The notes under the pieces are model-generated. The model worked only from the letters and a program-made list of their open reading frames with translations. It had not been told where the DNA came from and did not search any database. Below, one piece after another: positions 13,040 to 24,300 of a stretch of DNA of 64,000 nucleotides. The stretch covers positions 11,120,001 through 11,184,000 of the forward strand of contig CM076266.1 in the NCBI GenBank assembly GCA_038380795.1. The letters are read 5' to 3'. Origin of the DNA: Pyrocephalus nanus (lineage: Eukaryota > Chordata > Aves > Passeriformes > Tyrannidae). Position numbers and translations under genes: made by a program. Every line of letters starts with the position of its first letter. Position 1 is the stretch's first letter.

Positions 13040-13966
13040 AGTGTTTTCCATTTCCAGGATGTCAGGGATTACATTTTCCTTCTCACACAGTTTGGTGAAA
13101 GGTTACTGAGTCTGGGCTTTAGAGGATCAAGTGTGGAGAACTGAGTGAAAGAAACCCTGATGCCATCTATGATGAAACAACCACCTGGATAAGAAAGCAG
13201 TGGCTATTGTGTAGCTTGATTTTAGCAACTTTTGACACTGTCTCTCACAACATCCATATAGGCAAACCAGGAAGTGTGGACTGGATGGCTGGACAGTGAA
13301 GTGGATTTGAGAGGGTTGCACTTAGGAACACATTGTCTGGTTGGAGACCTGTCGCTAGTGCTGTTCCCCAAGATTCAATACAGGGCCCAATATTGTTACT
13401 GTATTCATCAGTGACTTGGATGAAGTGGTAGATGATGACTCAGCAAGTTCACTGATGACACAAAGCTGGGAGAGGTGTCCAATACCCCAGAGAGCTGTGC
13501 AGCCTTTCAGAAGGACCTCGACTGGTTGGAGAGATGGGCAGAGCAGAATTGTCTGAAGTTCACCAAAGGCAAATGCAGGGTTCTCCACCTGGGGAGGAAT
13601 AATCTCAGGCACCAAGACAGGCTGGGGCCTGAGCTGCTGGGAAGCAGCTCTGCAGAGAAGGATCTGGGAGTCCTACTGGACAAGTTGTCTGTGTGCTGGC
13701 AGTGTGTCCTTGTGACCAAGAAAGCCAATGGTCTCCTGCAATGCATTAGGACGAGCATTATCAGGTCAAGGAATATGATTCTGCCCCTCTACTCTGACCT
13801 ATTGAGGACACATCTGAAGTACTGTGTCCAGTTCTGGGCTCCTCAGCACAGGAGCGACACATTGCTCCTGGAGTGTGTCAAGTGGAGGGCTATGAAGATG
13901 ATTATGGGACTGGAGCATCTTTCTTACAAGGAAAGGCTGAGGGAGCTGGGCACGTTCAACTCCTGG
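13040..13966 (+). mobile_element. CR1 LINE internal fragment, both ends missing
   Basis: A sense-strand CR1 piece. It starts in the RT part of ORF2, somewhere near 13040-13100 where similarity fades in, passes a 'ttgacactgtctctcac' (FDTVSH) block at about 13232 and a VFISDLDEV block at about 13400, and continues to about 13962 in the segment equivalent to 'ERLRELG.F'. The terminal RT segment, the 3' UTR and the octamer tail are absent. It is clearly a different subfamily from the copy at 7861-10012. The missing 3' end is unusual for CR1 and implies a later deletion or a break. Confidence 0.9.
13218..13962 (+). pseudogene. CR1 ORF2 remnant, reverse transcriptase C-terminal half
   Basis: Part of the CR1 reverse transcriptase. 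From 13445 a frame stays open for about 175 codons to a stop near 13972. It contains FTDDTKLGE at 13448 onward, then a WAEQNCLKFTKGKCRVLHLG segment, an AEKDLGVLLD block, a KKANGLLQCIR block, SRNMILPLYSDLLRTHLKYC, and GLEHLSYKERLREL near the end. The family's catalytic FADD box reads FTDD here, an alanine-to-threonine change next to the aspartates. Upstream of 13445 the frame is lost: the VDDxLSKF segment has a one-base deletion near 13436, and the FDTVSH block lies in another frame. The continuity of this open frame is chance survival in a dead copy, since the protein lacks both its N-terminal half and its C-terminus. Confidence 0.88.
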
Positions 13967-14716
13967 TTGTGATGGTAATTTTGGACCACAATGAATAAAG
14001 TTTTAATGTATTTTACTTACAATAAGTAAAAGCCTACTGAAGCAAGACAGTTTCCAAGAAATTCAGTCTGCTCTGAATTCAAACAAGTTGCTGGAGGAAG
14101 TGCTAAGCCAACCAGTCTTCTAGACAAAAATTACATTTTCACTGCACATATTCAGAAAATATTTATATATAATTATGTGATCAGTACTGTCCCTGATTTA
14201 AATTGCTTAAGTATCCCTTAAAAATTATGCAATGAGAACATATGGAGGAAATACTGTCTTTTCTCACCTTGGATGATTGAAATTTTGAAGAATATTTCAG
14301 TCTCGCAGCCTGTCACTGCCATTCTGTAAAAGGGTCTGCTGGGCTTGGATCACACCACCAGCATTTTGCAAATGAGGACATTTTGGTTCCTGTACTTGAT
14401 AGGGCAGAATAAGTGAGGTTATCTCATTTGCACTCAAGATCTAACATCAGCAGGTATGCTCGAGCATCAGGAGAAATGATTGACATTGCTGTAAGTCTTC
14501 AAGCTGTCATTCGTGGGGAGTGTTAGCTACTGAAACAGCTGTTCTGTTATCCACATGTACCACAGGAGGTGTGCTATGAAAGTCAGAATTATTCTGATTT
14601 CAACAGGTACCTTGATCCTCTTTGGATAAAGTTTCATAGAAAATATTTTATAGCGCTTTCATGCTTCCAGTGGAATATTATATAACTTATGAAATACACA
14701 CATCCAATACTACCTG
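13967..14716. other. AT-rich non-coding DNA, no gene recognised
   Basis: Nothing identifiable lies between the CR1 fragment and the TATCC microsatellite. There is no recognisable repeat or coding frame. Confidence 0.6.
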
Positions 14717-14860
14717 ACACCACCCTATCCTATCCTATTCTACTCTGCCCTACCTTGCCCTATCCTATCCTATCCTATCCTATCCTATCCTATCCTATCC
14801 TATCCTATCCTATCCTATCCTATCCTATCCTATCCTATCCTATCCTATCCTATCCTATCC
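14717..14860. repeat. (TATCC)n pentanucleotide microsatellite
   Basis: There are exactly 20 uninterrupted copies of TATCC from 14761 to 14860. They are preceded by a degenerate lead-in (14717-14760) of variant units such as TATTC, TACTC, TGCCC and TACCT. The opposite strand is (GGATA)n. Because the unit is five bases, every plus-strand frame encodes the same SYPIL-type pentapeptide repeat, which explains the apparent open frame across it. That frame is not a gene. Confidence 0.98.
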
Positions 14861-17800
14861 CTTCAGTACCACAGAGCAGGGACAAACACCCTGATTTGCT
14901 GCTAGAATGACCGGTGTTAACTTTGTAAGAACTTCCATTGGCTTCTGTGGCCCAAATTGTTACTTTTGGCCAAAAGTTGTCCTCATTCTGCCTTTCGAGG
15001 TCAGAGCAATGGAAACTCATATTTTAAAAGCCAAAATTGTCAGTTCCAAAGCAAAATCCATGTACAAAAGCTGCATCTTCAGCTGTTCAGGGTATAATTT
15101 CACTTCAGAAAAAGATGCAGAATATCCCCATAGTGCTGTGGAATCATTACCAAAGGATAAATAAAAAAAGGGAGGCATATTCCTCTATTCCTATAAAAAT
15201 CATCTCAAGTAACTTGTCCTCTAGCATACCTTCTTCCTTGCATGTAGCTTTTCTGCAGAAATATGCACTAAAGCATTAAACCTTGTCTCCCAACAAGGAC
15301 TAATACCATTTCTATAGGACAATGCCATGGGTGAGGGAGGAGAGTAAAGAAAGACAAATGGAGGTGTTAATGAACTGGTGAGCAACGTGAAGACAGGTCT
15401 TATTTGCCGTGTTCCTCTCACCAATGATGTCTGAAAATTTCTTGTTTTCTGTAACACCATTATTAGTGCTATTACATAGAACTTAAGCTTACACAAATAT
15501 CCCTAGTGACATGATTAACTTCAGAGATACTAGTCAGCAGGAGTCAATCACAAAGCATAAACTAATTAATGTTTGAGGACAAGGATAGGACAAGAGAGAT
15601 CACTCATCTAATGTGCTTTTGAGTATTTCCAATGAAAAATGGAAAGGAAACATAACACATCATCTTCAGGGAGTTGTTTCAACAGTAGTTGGAGAATCTG
15701 TGGTTGGTTTCCTGAGTGCTTCTCTTTTCTTGGTTTTCTCTTGGTCATAGATTAAGGACAACTGAAAAAAAAAAAAAAAAAAGGGAAAGTACAGATGGGA
15801 CAAGTATTCGAAATCTGCATATGGACCATTTCATCTGACCAAGAAACCTATCCAATAAAATAAATTTATGGAAGGCACCAAATTTACAGAAGTACAACAA
15901 AGTTAGATGTTGTGCCTGATATGCTGGTGTTGGGTAAAGGAAGAATGAATCTGATATTTTTATCTCTTCAGATTTCTTTTACTTTTTGTGCAGCAGACTG
16001 TTTTTTTTTCTTAGGCCCAGATGCTTCCTCCTAATTCTATTATAGTAAGCATTTAAATATGCTCTTATATGCTGACCTCTGTGAGAATTAAAGTAAAAAC
16101 ATCTGCTGAATGCTTTGCTGAACAAATATAGATGATTAATATCTGCTTAAGTGTCCTGATGAAATGGGGGCCGTGTTGGCAATGTTCTCATTTCATACAC
16201 AGGACGGAAGTTTGCAAATATAAAATAATGGAACTTTGCTGATTTTTATTAACTGAAGATCCTGTCTAGTTTATTTGGTTTCACCTCTATATCTACCAAA
16301 AAACTTGGTTCTTTTACATTTGTCCATATAAATACACTGCAGCCACCTCTGATTCACTGTGGGGGATTAATCTTGCTGCTGATGTGTTGGCAGGAACCCG
16401 GGGGACTCTCATGCCCAGCAACAGCAGGTCAGCAACAAGTCACTTTTGCACGCAGACAGCAGTAAAATTAGGGTAGAGAAAGAGAGTGGAGACAATATAG
16501 TGAACATGGAGAACAAGAGGTGTGAACGGGCTGGGGAAAGAGTTGTGAAAGAACAGCTGCTCCATGGGAAGGACGCTGGTGAGATGAGGGTACAAAACCT
16601 GGATAAAGGGCACGAGTGCTGGACACTCAAAAGATCCCTGGGCAGACTGCAATTAGGACTGCACTGAGGCAGACTCAGCCTGTGATCTGGAAAAATATTA
16701 GAGTGCACTACGTTAAATGGGAAGGATAGAAAGGTGGAATTAATTCAGTGCCAGCTTTAAGAGTTTATCAGTTTGCTCCATTGCATTCAAATAGGATACC
16801 TGTGTGAGATCTGATGTCACATGAGCAATGGACTGAGGTAGAGGGCAGGGGAGAGCTGAGACCGTGCAAGGAGAAAGAGAAGTTGGAAAGGGTGAGGGTG
16901 GCAAATACAGTATATAGAGATGGGAAGCGAATGATTCCATGAGAGGCACAAGCGATCTGTGACCCAGGCTACACTCCCAGGAGCTAGGGCAGATGTATAC
17001 GCAAATATCTGTATTTCTTTCTGGAATTCTGAAACTAAAACAGACTAAAGAGGTAGTCAATTGAGAAGATAATGATGTTATCTATTCTTCCACTGTCCTA
17101 CATGACAGATGGTGGTAAATTTAAAAACTACATCACTTTTGATTCATATCATCTTCAATGTTTCACTTATAGATTTTTTTTCAAGAAAAGTAAGAAAAAT
17201 CTCCCCATTCATTCATCAACAAATAAGGATTTGTTTGCTATTTTAGTTTGATCACAGAGTGCATATACATGTGTGCAAACAGTAGTTTTTTCCTGAGTCA
17301 CAATTTAAACAGAGAAGCGTCAACTGTTTTACTTCTCCTTTTATCTCTCCTCTCTAAGTTGTTCTGTGGAACAACAAGAATTCCTTCAAGTGTTGTTTTG
17401 ACATTCAGTCTATACTTCTCTTGCCTCTGTAGTCTCCCTGTTGTAAGAAAATAACTATAGGCAGACTGAAATCTTTGACAAAGATTTTGCTCTAAGCAAA
17501 TGTGACCTTATAATTCTATGGCTCCACTGGTTTCTATATTTCCAAAAATAAATAATGAGCAGGATGTTTATACAACAATTCTATCCACAAAATAGAATTT
17601 TTCTACCTTTCCTTTGGGTATTGTCTAACAGAAAAACTAAAAAATGTATATTTGGTAAGAGAAAGACAATAAATTTGAAGGATGCTCTAAACATTAACTC
17701 CTGGCTAAAGTCCTACTAGAGTTGCAAAAGTTGGTTTTTTTGGAAATGTCTAAAGAGACAAAAAATTCATATTGGAAAAAGGTGTTGAAAGGTCAATGAG

Positions 17801-20400
17801 CTGTAGAGATTTTTTTGAGTCATAAAGGCATTGCTCTTTATTGAATTAGAAATTACATTGGACAACATTATGATTCGGGAAAAAAAAAATGTCCTTTTTA
17901 GCCTAAAAGTAACAGTAGAGGAGAAGTCTGAGAATTCTGAGGAGTTATAGGATTTCATCCTCACCCTACTTCCTTAGTACTAACCTGCTTTTTTTCTCAA
18001 GGCATCGAAAGAGGCAAAAATTGATGCTGCACTAGTGTGCTCTTGTGTGTATAATTTATTGGGCAAAATTACCTCTCTTTAGGCAGGAAGAACTGTCACT
18101 ATTATTTATTCTAATAAATAGAATAAGGTGAGCCTTCTGTCTTTCATATCTTCTGAAAACATTATGTCTAGTGCCTCATTACTTGAAGCCCAAACCTCAC
18201 TACATGAGTGCAGGCTGCTGGAAGACACACTCCCTGGGTCAGATTGTTAGAGAAGCTTTAATCCTTTAGAACAATTTTTCAATACTGTTTACACCAGGGA
18301 CTTCCTTGTACAAATCCTCTTTACACAAGACAAGAATAACACAGGAAGAAACTATTTGTCTCTGATCTCTGCAAAGGAGAGCAAGTCTAAGTCCTCAGGG
18401 GGCTTTCTATCACTTAAACTAACCAGGAGGGGATTAATCAAAGATATCTTTGCTGCGTGATGTACAGCCAGCTTCAAAGGTGCAATCACATTGATCAGTT
18501 TACAACAGAACAACACTCACAGCATCTTATGTTTTAAGTTGCGGTAAAGCAGAGACTGAAATGCCCAGTTTGTTTCATCAGTCTTTCTTTCCCATCAAAA
18601 CAACAGCAGGATGCTGTGATGCCCTGGAATCCAAAGTATGATGGTCGGGTGTTTGCATAGAACTCAGTCCTGCACTGAAATGAAGAGCGAGCACTGGACC
18701 CTCTGGTGGTTTTATGTGCTAATTCCTTGCAAGAAAATCTAATCTCCTTTCCCAGTGCCTTTTAAAAACTGTTTTGTATGCAAACAAGTTTCCTCCATTT
18801 ATGGAGGCTTCATTATCCCTCCATAACTTCATTTTACCAATGCCTAACCAGTGTTATTTCCATGCTACTACATTGGCACACAACTAAAATAGTGTAGTGA
18901 TGAAGTAATTCTACTGCAATCAAGGAGAAAAATTAGCAAACTCTCAGATACAAGTCCTTTATACATTGTAAATAGAACAATAGATGGAGAACTTATTAAT
19001 AAATTTGAATAAATATTTGAGTGAAAAGTTATTAAAACTTTTTTCATAAATCTCAGTTAACCCCCCATTTTACTGAAATATTTCTACTTTTCTCTTTTGG
19101 TTGAAAATTATTAACTTGTATTACATTTGAAGAAAATATATGTGCTACAAAAATATTCCTCTCATGAAACACTTGTCCATTCTCATCAGTTACCTTGACA
19201 TAAAACTTTACATAAAGCTTTTTCCAAAAGTGGTTACAAATTTTTAATGAAGAGACTAGCTGTTAAAACTTCTAGGGAAAAAAAGTGTTTTCAAAGTATT
19301 CTAGTAACTTCTAAGTAGTGCATATAGAGTTTTTTGGCATCAAGGAAGGATTTTTGGGGAGACAGATAGTGTGACCTTAATCACAGGACAACCATATGCT
19401 AGTATCTACAAGATTTAGTTGGGTTTTATGGACAGACCAAGCCTCTGATTTATATAATTAAGGAAAGAGGCTTTTCCATTAGTGTCTTGCAGCCTAGCCA
19501 TGGCCCTTTGTCATCAGGCCATAGATAACTAATCTCTGCCATTCGAATGCACTGAATATTTAGTTATTTATAAAAAGAGAAACAGAGCAAGGAGAGCTCA
19601 TATTAACTGGCCTAGTTAGTTGGACTGTTGGTTGTATTCCATTTCTATTTGCCTCTTGATAATATGTTTGTTTTTTTTTTCTCTTTGAAAAACTTCAAAA
19701 TGTTTTGGTTCTATGCCAATATTACACAAAACCAAATGTTAAGAATAGAAAATGTTTCAGTTAAGTTGCTTTTATATAGATAATGAATCTATTTCTGAAC
19801 TCTCAAAAGAAAGGAAAGGTGAAGCTGACAACAGCATCCCAGAATTTTTCTATGCTTTTGCTAAAAATGACACCATTTCTTCTTTTTGAGACATGTCCAA
19901 TTCCTCTGCTGCTCGCCTTGTAGAATGGTGGAACAAACCTCAGTAGAGTAACAACAATTCAAGCTCAGGTTGCCAGTTCCTTTTAGATGCCATTGCTCTC
20001 TTCTGCCCCAAGGGATATTTATTGCCCAGGCAGCAAGGAAGATACAGGAGAAAAAACACAAGGGAGAAGACTGTGCTTGTTATTTAGGGTCATCAATGAC
20101 CAAGTTTGATTCTCTTTGTAACAAGTCTGACATTTCTCAGTAGGCCATAAAAGTTTTGGATTCTCATCCCATTTTCTTATGTCCTGTCTCTTGCTACCCC
20201 TTCACTCTTTGGGAAACTCCTCCTTTAAAATGAATTTGTCTGTGATAATTTGAAGAAAATGACCGGTTGTGAAGCAAGGATAACTTTTTTTCTGCCCTTT
20301 AAGCCGGTCTCTGCCCATCTCCCCATTCTCTGCAGCTGCCGAGCCAAACACTGGAACAACAATAAAATCAACTGAGCTGTGTCCTGAATAGAAGAAAGGA
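14861..20400. other. AT-rich non-coding DNA, no gene recognised
   Basis: I see no supported gene. There is an A18 tract at 15765-15782. The segment 16380-16980 is somewhat richer in G and A and less decayed-looking than its surroundings, but I recognise nothing in it. The remaining open frames are short and featureless. Confidence 0.6.
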
Positions 20401-20404
20401 GTTG

Positions 20405-20870
20405 TTCAAAATCCCAGAAGAGTTAAACCCCTTGGGAAATGTGGAGGACAACTGGAGGAAGTTTAAAAGGAACTACAAGCAATGGGCAGCTGCTAAAAGG
20501 GAAGACAGAAGGCAGCCTGGTTTCTGACAGTAGGTGGTTTTGAACTACTCGATGTTGAAATGGTTTTCAGTAACTCAAGCAGAGAGGCCAACTCTGAAAG
20601 TGAAGTAAAAAATTCAAGGAGTACTTCATACTTCACATAAAAATGAACCATGTGAACAATTGTTAGACTCAGATAAAAAGGTATGAGAGAATTGTGGAAG
20701 AATTTGTACAATTTCAAGCTGTACAAAGCTCTCTTTCAGTTTGGAATTAACTCAGTCCTTAACATCTGACTAAATTATGAGACCATCTAGGGCAAAGCAC
20801 TTGAAAAGAGGCTACTGAAAGATTAAGAACTCACCGTTGATGAAGTAATTTTTTCCAGGCCAAAGAAATT
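20405..20870 (+). pseudogene. Ty3/gypsy-type retrotransposon gag relic
   Basis: A decayed coding segment that I read as the gag (capsid) part of a Ty3/gypsy-like LTR retrotransposon. Four blocks occur in the right order across three frames. The first, at 20405-20524, has PLGNVEDNWRKFKRNY, which fits the family's GN..ENW..FKQ.F opening. The second, at 20518-20570, has FLTVGGFELLDV..VF, which fits LL..G.EA.DV..TF. The third, at 20607-20757, has KKFKEYFI followed 29 codons later in the same frame by VEEFV, matching the family's KFE.YFIPK.N..ER ... VEEFV spacing to within one residue. The fourth, at 20788-20850, has KALEKRLLKD then ELTVDEVI, matching DK.L.ERLL....LT...AI. Stops and at least two frameshifts make it non-functional. 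No LTRs, RT or integrase were recognised nearby. It could instead be the relic of a domesticated gag gene. Confidence 0.62.
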
Positions 20871-21049
20871 GTCTACTGAAGCTTCTGAGCCATAGTGTTT
20901 GCAAATGTTTGAGGTGATGAAAGATCTGAAGCACTGCAAGGATGGATACCTGAGGCATGAAGACATCTGGAGCAGTTCACAATTAAGAGCAAAATGGTAG
21001 TTCACTAGAGATGGAAAATCCCAGGAACTACTTTGGTGAATTATCTCAG

Positions 21050-21300
21050 CTTGTAAGTTTTTAAGAGTCAACAGGGAAAGCACAGCTTGCTTAGAGGAAA
21101 AAAGATAATGGTAAACCCTTCCTAGCAAAAATCAACAGTGGCACAAAGTGAGATAAATGTACTATAAATTTAAACTAATATGGAAAATACATAGATTTAA
21201 ATTCAGACAGAGCTGTGGAAGTCAATGCAATGAAAGAAACAATCATAAAGCACCTGAAAGTAAATGGATGGAGTTCAGTTCTTAGTAGTGAATCAGTCAA
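21050..21300 (+). pseudogene. Possible nucleocapsid/protease remnant of the same gypsy-like element
   Basis: Downstream of the gag relic, at roughly the distance expected for nucleocapsid and protease, two weak traces occur. Near 21070-21145 a frame reads STGKAQLA, then a stop, then RKKDNGKPFLAKINSG. This recalls a zinc-knuckle segment of the type GK.C..C.KK.H....C in which all the cysteines are lost. Near 21240-21300 a frame reads HLKVNGWSSVL..ESVNIL, recalling the protease form VNGK.V.F.LDTGS.VNIL but lacking the catalytic DTG. On its own each would be dismissed. The order and spacing relative to the gag blocks are the only reason to list it. Confidence 0.25.
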
Positions 21301-24300
21301 CATTTTAGAAAATAATTAGAGTCTAAATGGAGTGCAGATTCTTGCTTTCTATAAAAGGCTTTCTTAGTCTGTACAATCATACAAGGTGAGTTTTTGAGAA
21401 GCTCCTATTCTGTCTTACTCGCTCTGACTGTGAAGGGAACTTTAGATAGCTAGAACCTAAGTCTCTCTTTTAAGTTTTGGAAGTGGAATCACATGGAATA
21501 AATCTGAGTAATAAACAAGAATATGAAAAGCAAAAATCAGAAAGGATATGTTTACTTTCCATTTCACCATGGAGAAAAAAAATTCCAGGGCAAGTGAAAA
21601 ACAGGCAGGGCTCAGTCAGGTGGTGAAATGGAGATGGAAATCTGAAATCATTAAAGAAGACTTCAATATGCCTTCTGGCCACAGGAAAACTGTCAACAGA
21701 ACTTCAGAAGTTATCCATATTTCTAAATTTGAATCTTTTAGTCAAAGTCAATGGTTATATTTTTCTGAAGACTGTAGAATAAGTAAAAGAACTGGAATAA
21801 AAAAACACATTGGTCACTAAAAGTGCTAGAGAGTTAAATTATGCAAAATGGGGATGTTCCTCACTCTCTGAAAGGACAGAAGTTTTTTGAGTTACAGTTG
21901 ATACCAGATCATTTTTCTGTGCTTCTCATTTCTGCTGCCTTCCATGATTAATTGGGTTGTATGCTGGTCAGAGAAATGTTAATTTATTTCTGTGCTTCAA
22001 GAATATCGAAAAGAGACTATAGACCTCTTATTTTACTGCTAGAAGTGACTCCTTCTGCTACCCACAGACACACAGGGATCACTTTTATACTTACGTTTCT
22101 TAATTGAAGACAAAAAAGACAATTTTTTTTTCTTTTAAAATTCACACTATATCATTTGGCTAAAGCATACTGAGTCAATTGAAGAGCAGAAGTATCTACT
22201 TGCCTTCTCAAGAAAGAAAATATTCATCTTTCTAAGCTGAAAAGTGAACTGAAACAGTTGAAGACAACATCTTACACAGAGACTGGAGTTATTAACACAG
22301 TATTGCTGGGACAAGATGTTTCAAGGCCATATTCTCAGTCTGAATTTCATTTTAATATTATGCAGTACTCTTGAAAAAGATGCCAGAAAAGTAATTCCAA
22401 AGGGATTAACAGGAAAAATACATGTCATATAAGGATTTCAAAATATAAGGAAGGAATAGAAATGTTTTAGCCTGATCTTGAGAGAATAGCAGCATTGAAG
22501 GCAAAATTAAACGTCATTGTTTGGCAATACACTTCTAATCAAATTAAACAAAACTACAAGGCTAGAAGAATAGAGGTAACTGGTCTCAGAATAAAACAAG
22601 CAGATCTGCTTGAACTGTACAGGAGAAAACACATAAACAAATAAGCCCTTGTCTGTTGCTCTCCCTTCATCAGCACTGTCTTCCTAGAAATTAAACTGCT
22701 GTGTTCATGCATATCAATATTCCTCAACAGATGTGATAATCTGGCAGAGCAATGTCAGTGGGATTACAAACACGAGACTAAGCGGTTTTTGCAAGGAATT
22801 TAGGGTTTAGACATTTCACCACTTGTCCTTTTTGTCCAGAACTTAAGAAGCTGGTTATAGAACAGTGAGGAAATAACTTCAACTTTTTATTAAAAAGCAG
22901 TTAGGTCACACTCTGATCTGTCAATTTACAAAACAGTGGGAGGGAATTATGGGCTGTACCTAAAACTCCTAGGAAATCTTGAACCTTAAAGGAATGAATT
23001 CCCTCAAATTGATCTTGTTTCCTTACTTGTTTTAGTGGTTGGAATGTCAGTAAAACCTCAGTTATAAATTAGTTTGGTATAATTTTCAGGTTTTAGAACC
23101 CATATCAGCCAGACCACAGAGAGGACCGATTGCTGTGGGGAGTATAGGCAATAGGAAGTATCTTCATTGTCTTTTGATGGCACTTGTAATGGTTTTCACT
23201 GAAATTTGTCAGAGATATTTTCAGCTATCTAGCAGAAGATAATCTATGTGTCAAAACATATGTCCACAAAGTCTAAATTATTAGGAAAACTCCCAAGTTA
23301 TTCATACAATTCTCATCCATTTTAAGTAAAAATTCCTGGGCTGTCAAGTGTTACAGATGACAAATCAGTCTTTGTCCTACTTGGCCAATTCTCCTGATAA
23401 TAAATGATGTGTGCCATATAGACCCGATACATATTTAGGACTTTAAAATAAGCATTTTCATGCTCCTCATTTCAGCTAATTGAGTACAAATTCTGTCATA
23501 AAATACGGTAATACATAAACTAGACGATCTTGCGTGCTATATGCACGTTTTATACTAAACAGATGCAAAAGAATAACAAGTCCTATGCACATGGCTAGGA
23601 AAAAAAAATGTAGGAAAACCACACCCCAAGACTGTAGAGTTATGCTTTAAAAATAGCCCTGCAGGTAGAGTATGGCCCTCAGGCTGAGAGCAGTTAATGA
23701 CTGCAGACTGGAGTGCAATCCCCAGCCCACAAGGTGGATTTGAATTTGAGCTCCTGAGTTTGCAGCTGTAAAAGCAACTACCCTGCTAACAACCCACAGA
23801 GACCAGATGGACAAGTAATTAATTGCAAATCCTTGTCTTTGTGCATTTTCAAGGTGTGACTGGGGATAGACATTTATGCATGTGTACATGTACCCATCTA
23901 AATGTATACAAAAAATAATGATGTTTATTAGAAGATGGGAGCATTTCTGAAGTTCCACGGGGACTTAATAAAAAGGCATCTCTCTCATGATTCCTTGTTC
24001 CATCCTTCAGAGACCATATGGGGTATTAATGAGACAAAAGAAGTGGCACACAAGGAACATGGGTTTTGTTTCTTGTGTTTTTGGGGGACTTTGCACAACT
24101 CTCAGCAAGCTGAGCATTTGCAGGAGATAGGAGATAGCGGGGAACAGCAATGACTTTCAGCACAGCTAGATCTGGATGTGGGCATCTGCTCAAAAGTAGT
24201 GTGAAGGAGCAACAGGGATGTATGCCCTCAACCTCACTCCTAGGAAAAGAAGCCAATTAAAACATTTGTAAGATGCCAAAAACACCTTCAGGTACCAATG

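Noticed and set aside
14689..14910. Open frame encoding a repetitive SYPIL-type protein
   Set aside because: It is read-through of the TATCC pentanucleotide array. Any five-base repeat without stops gives such a frame.
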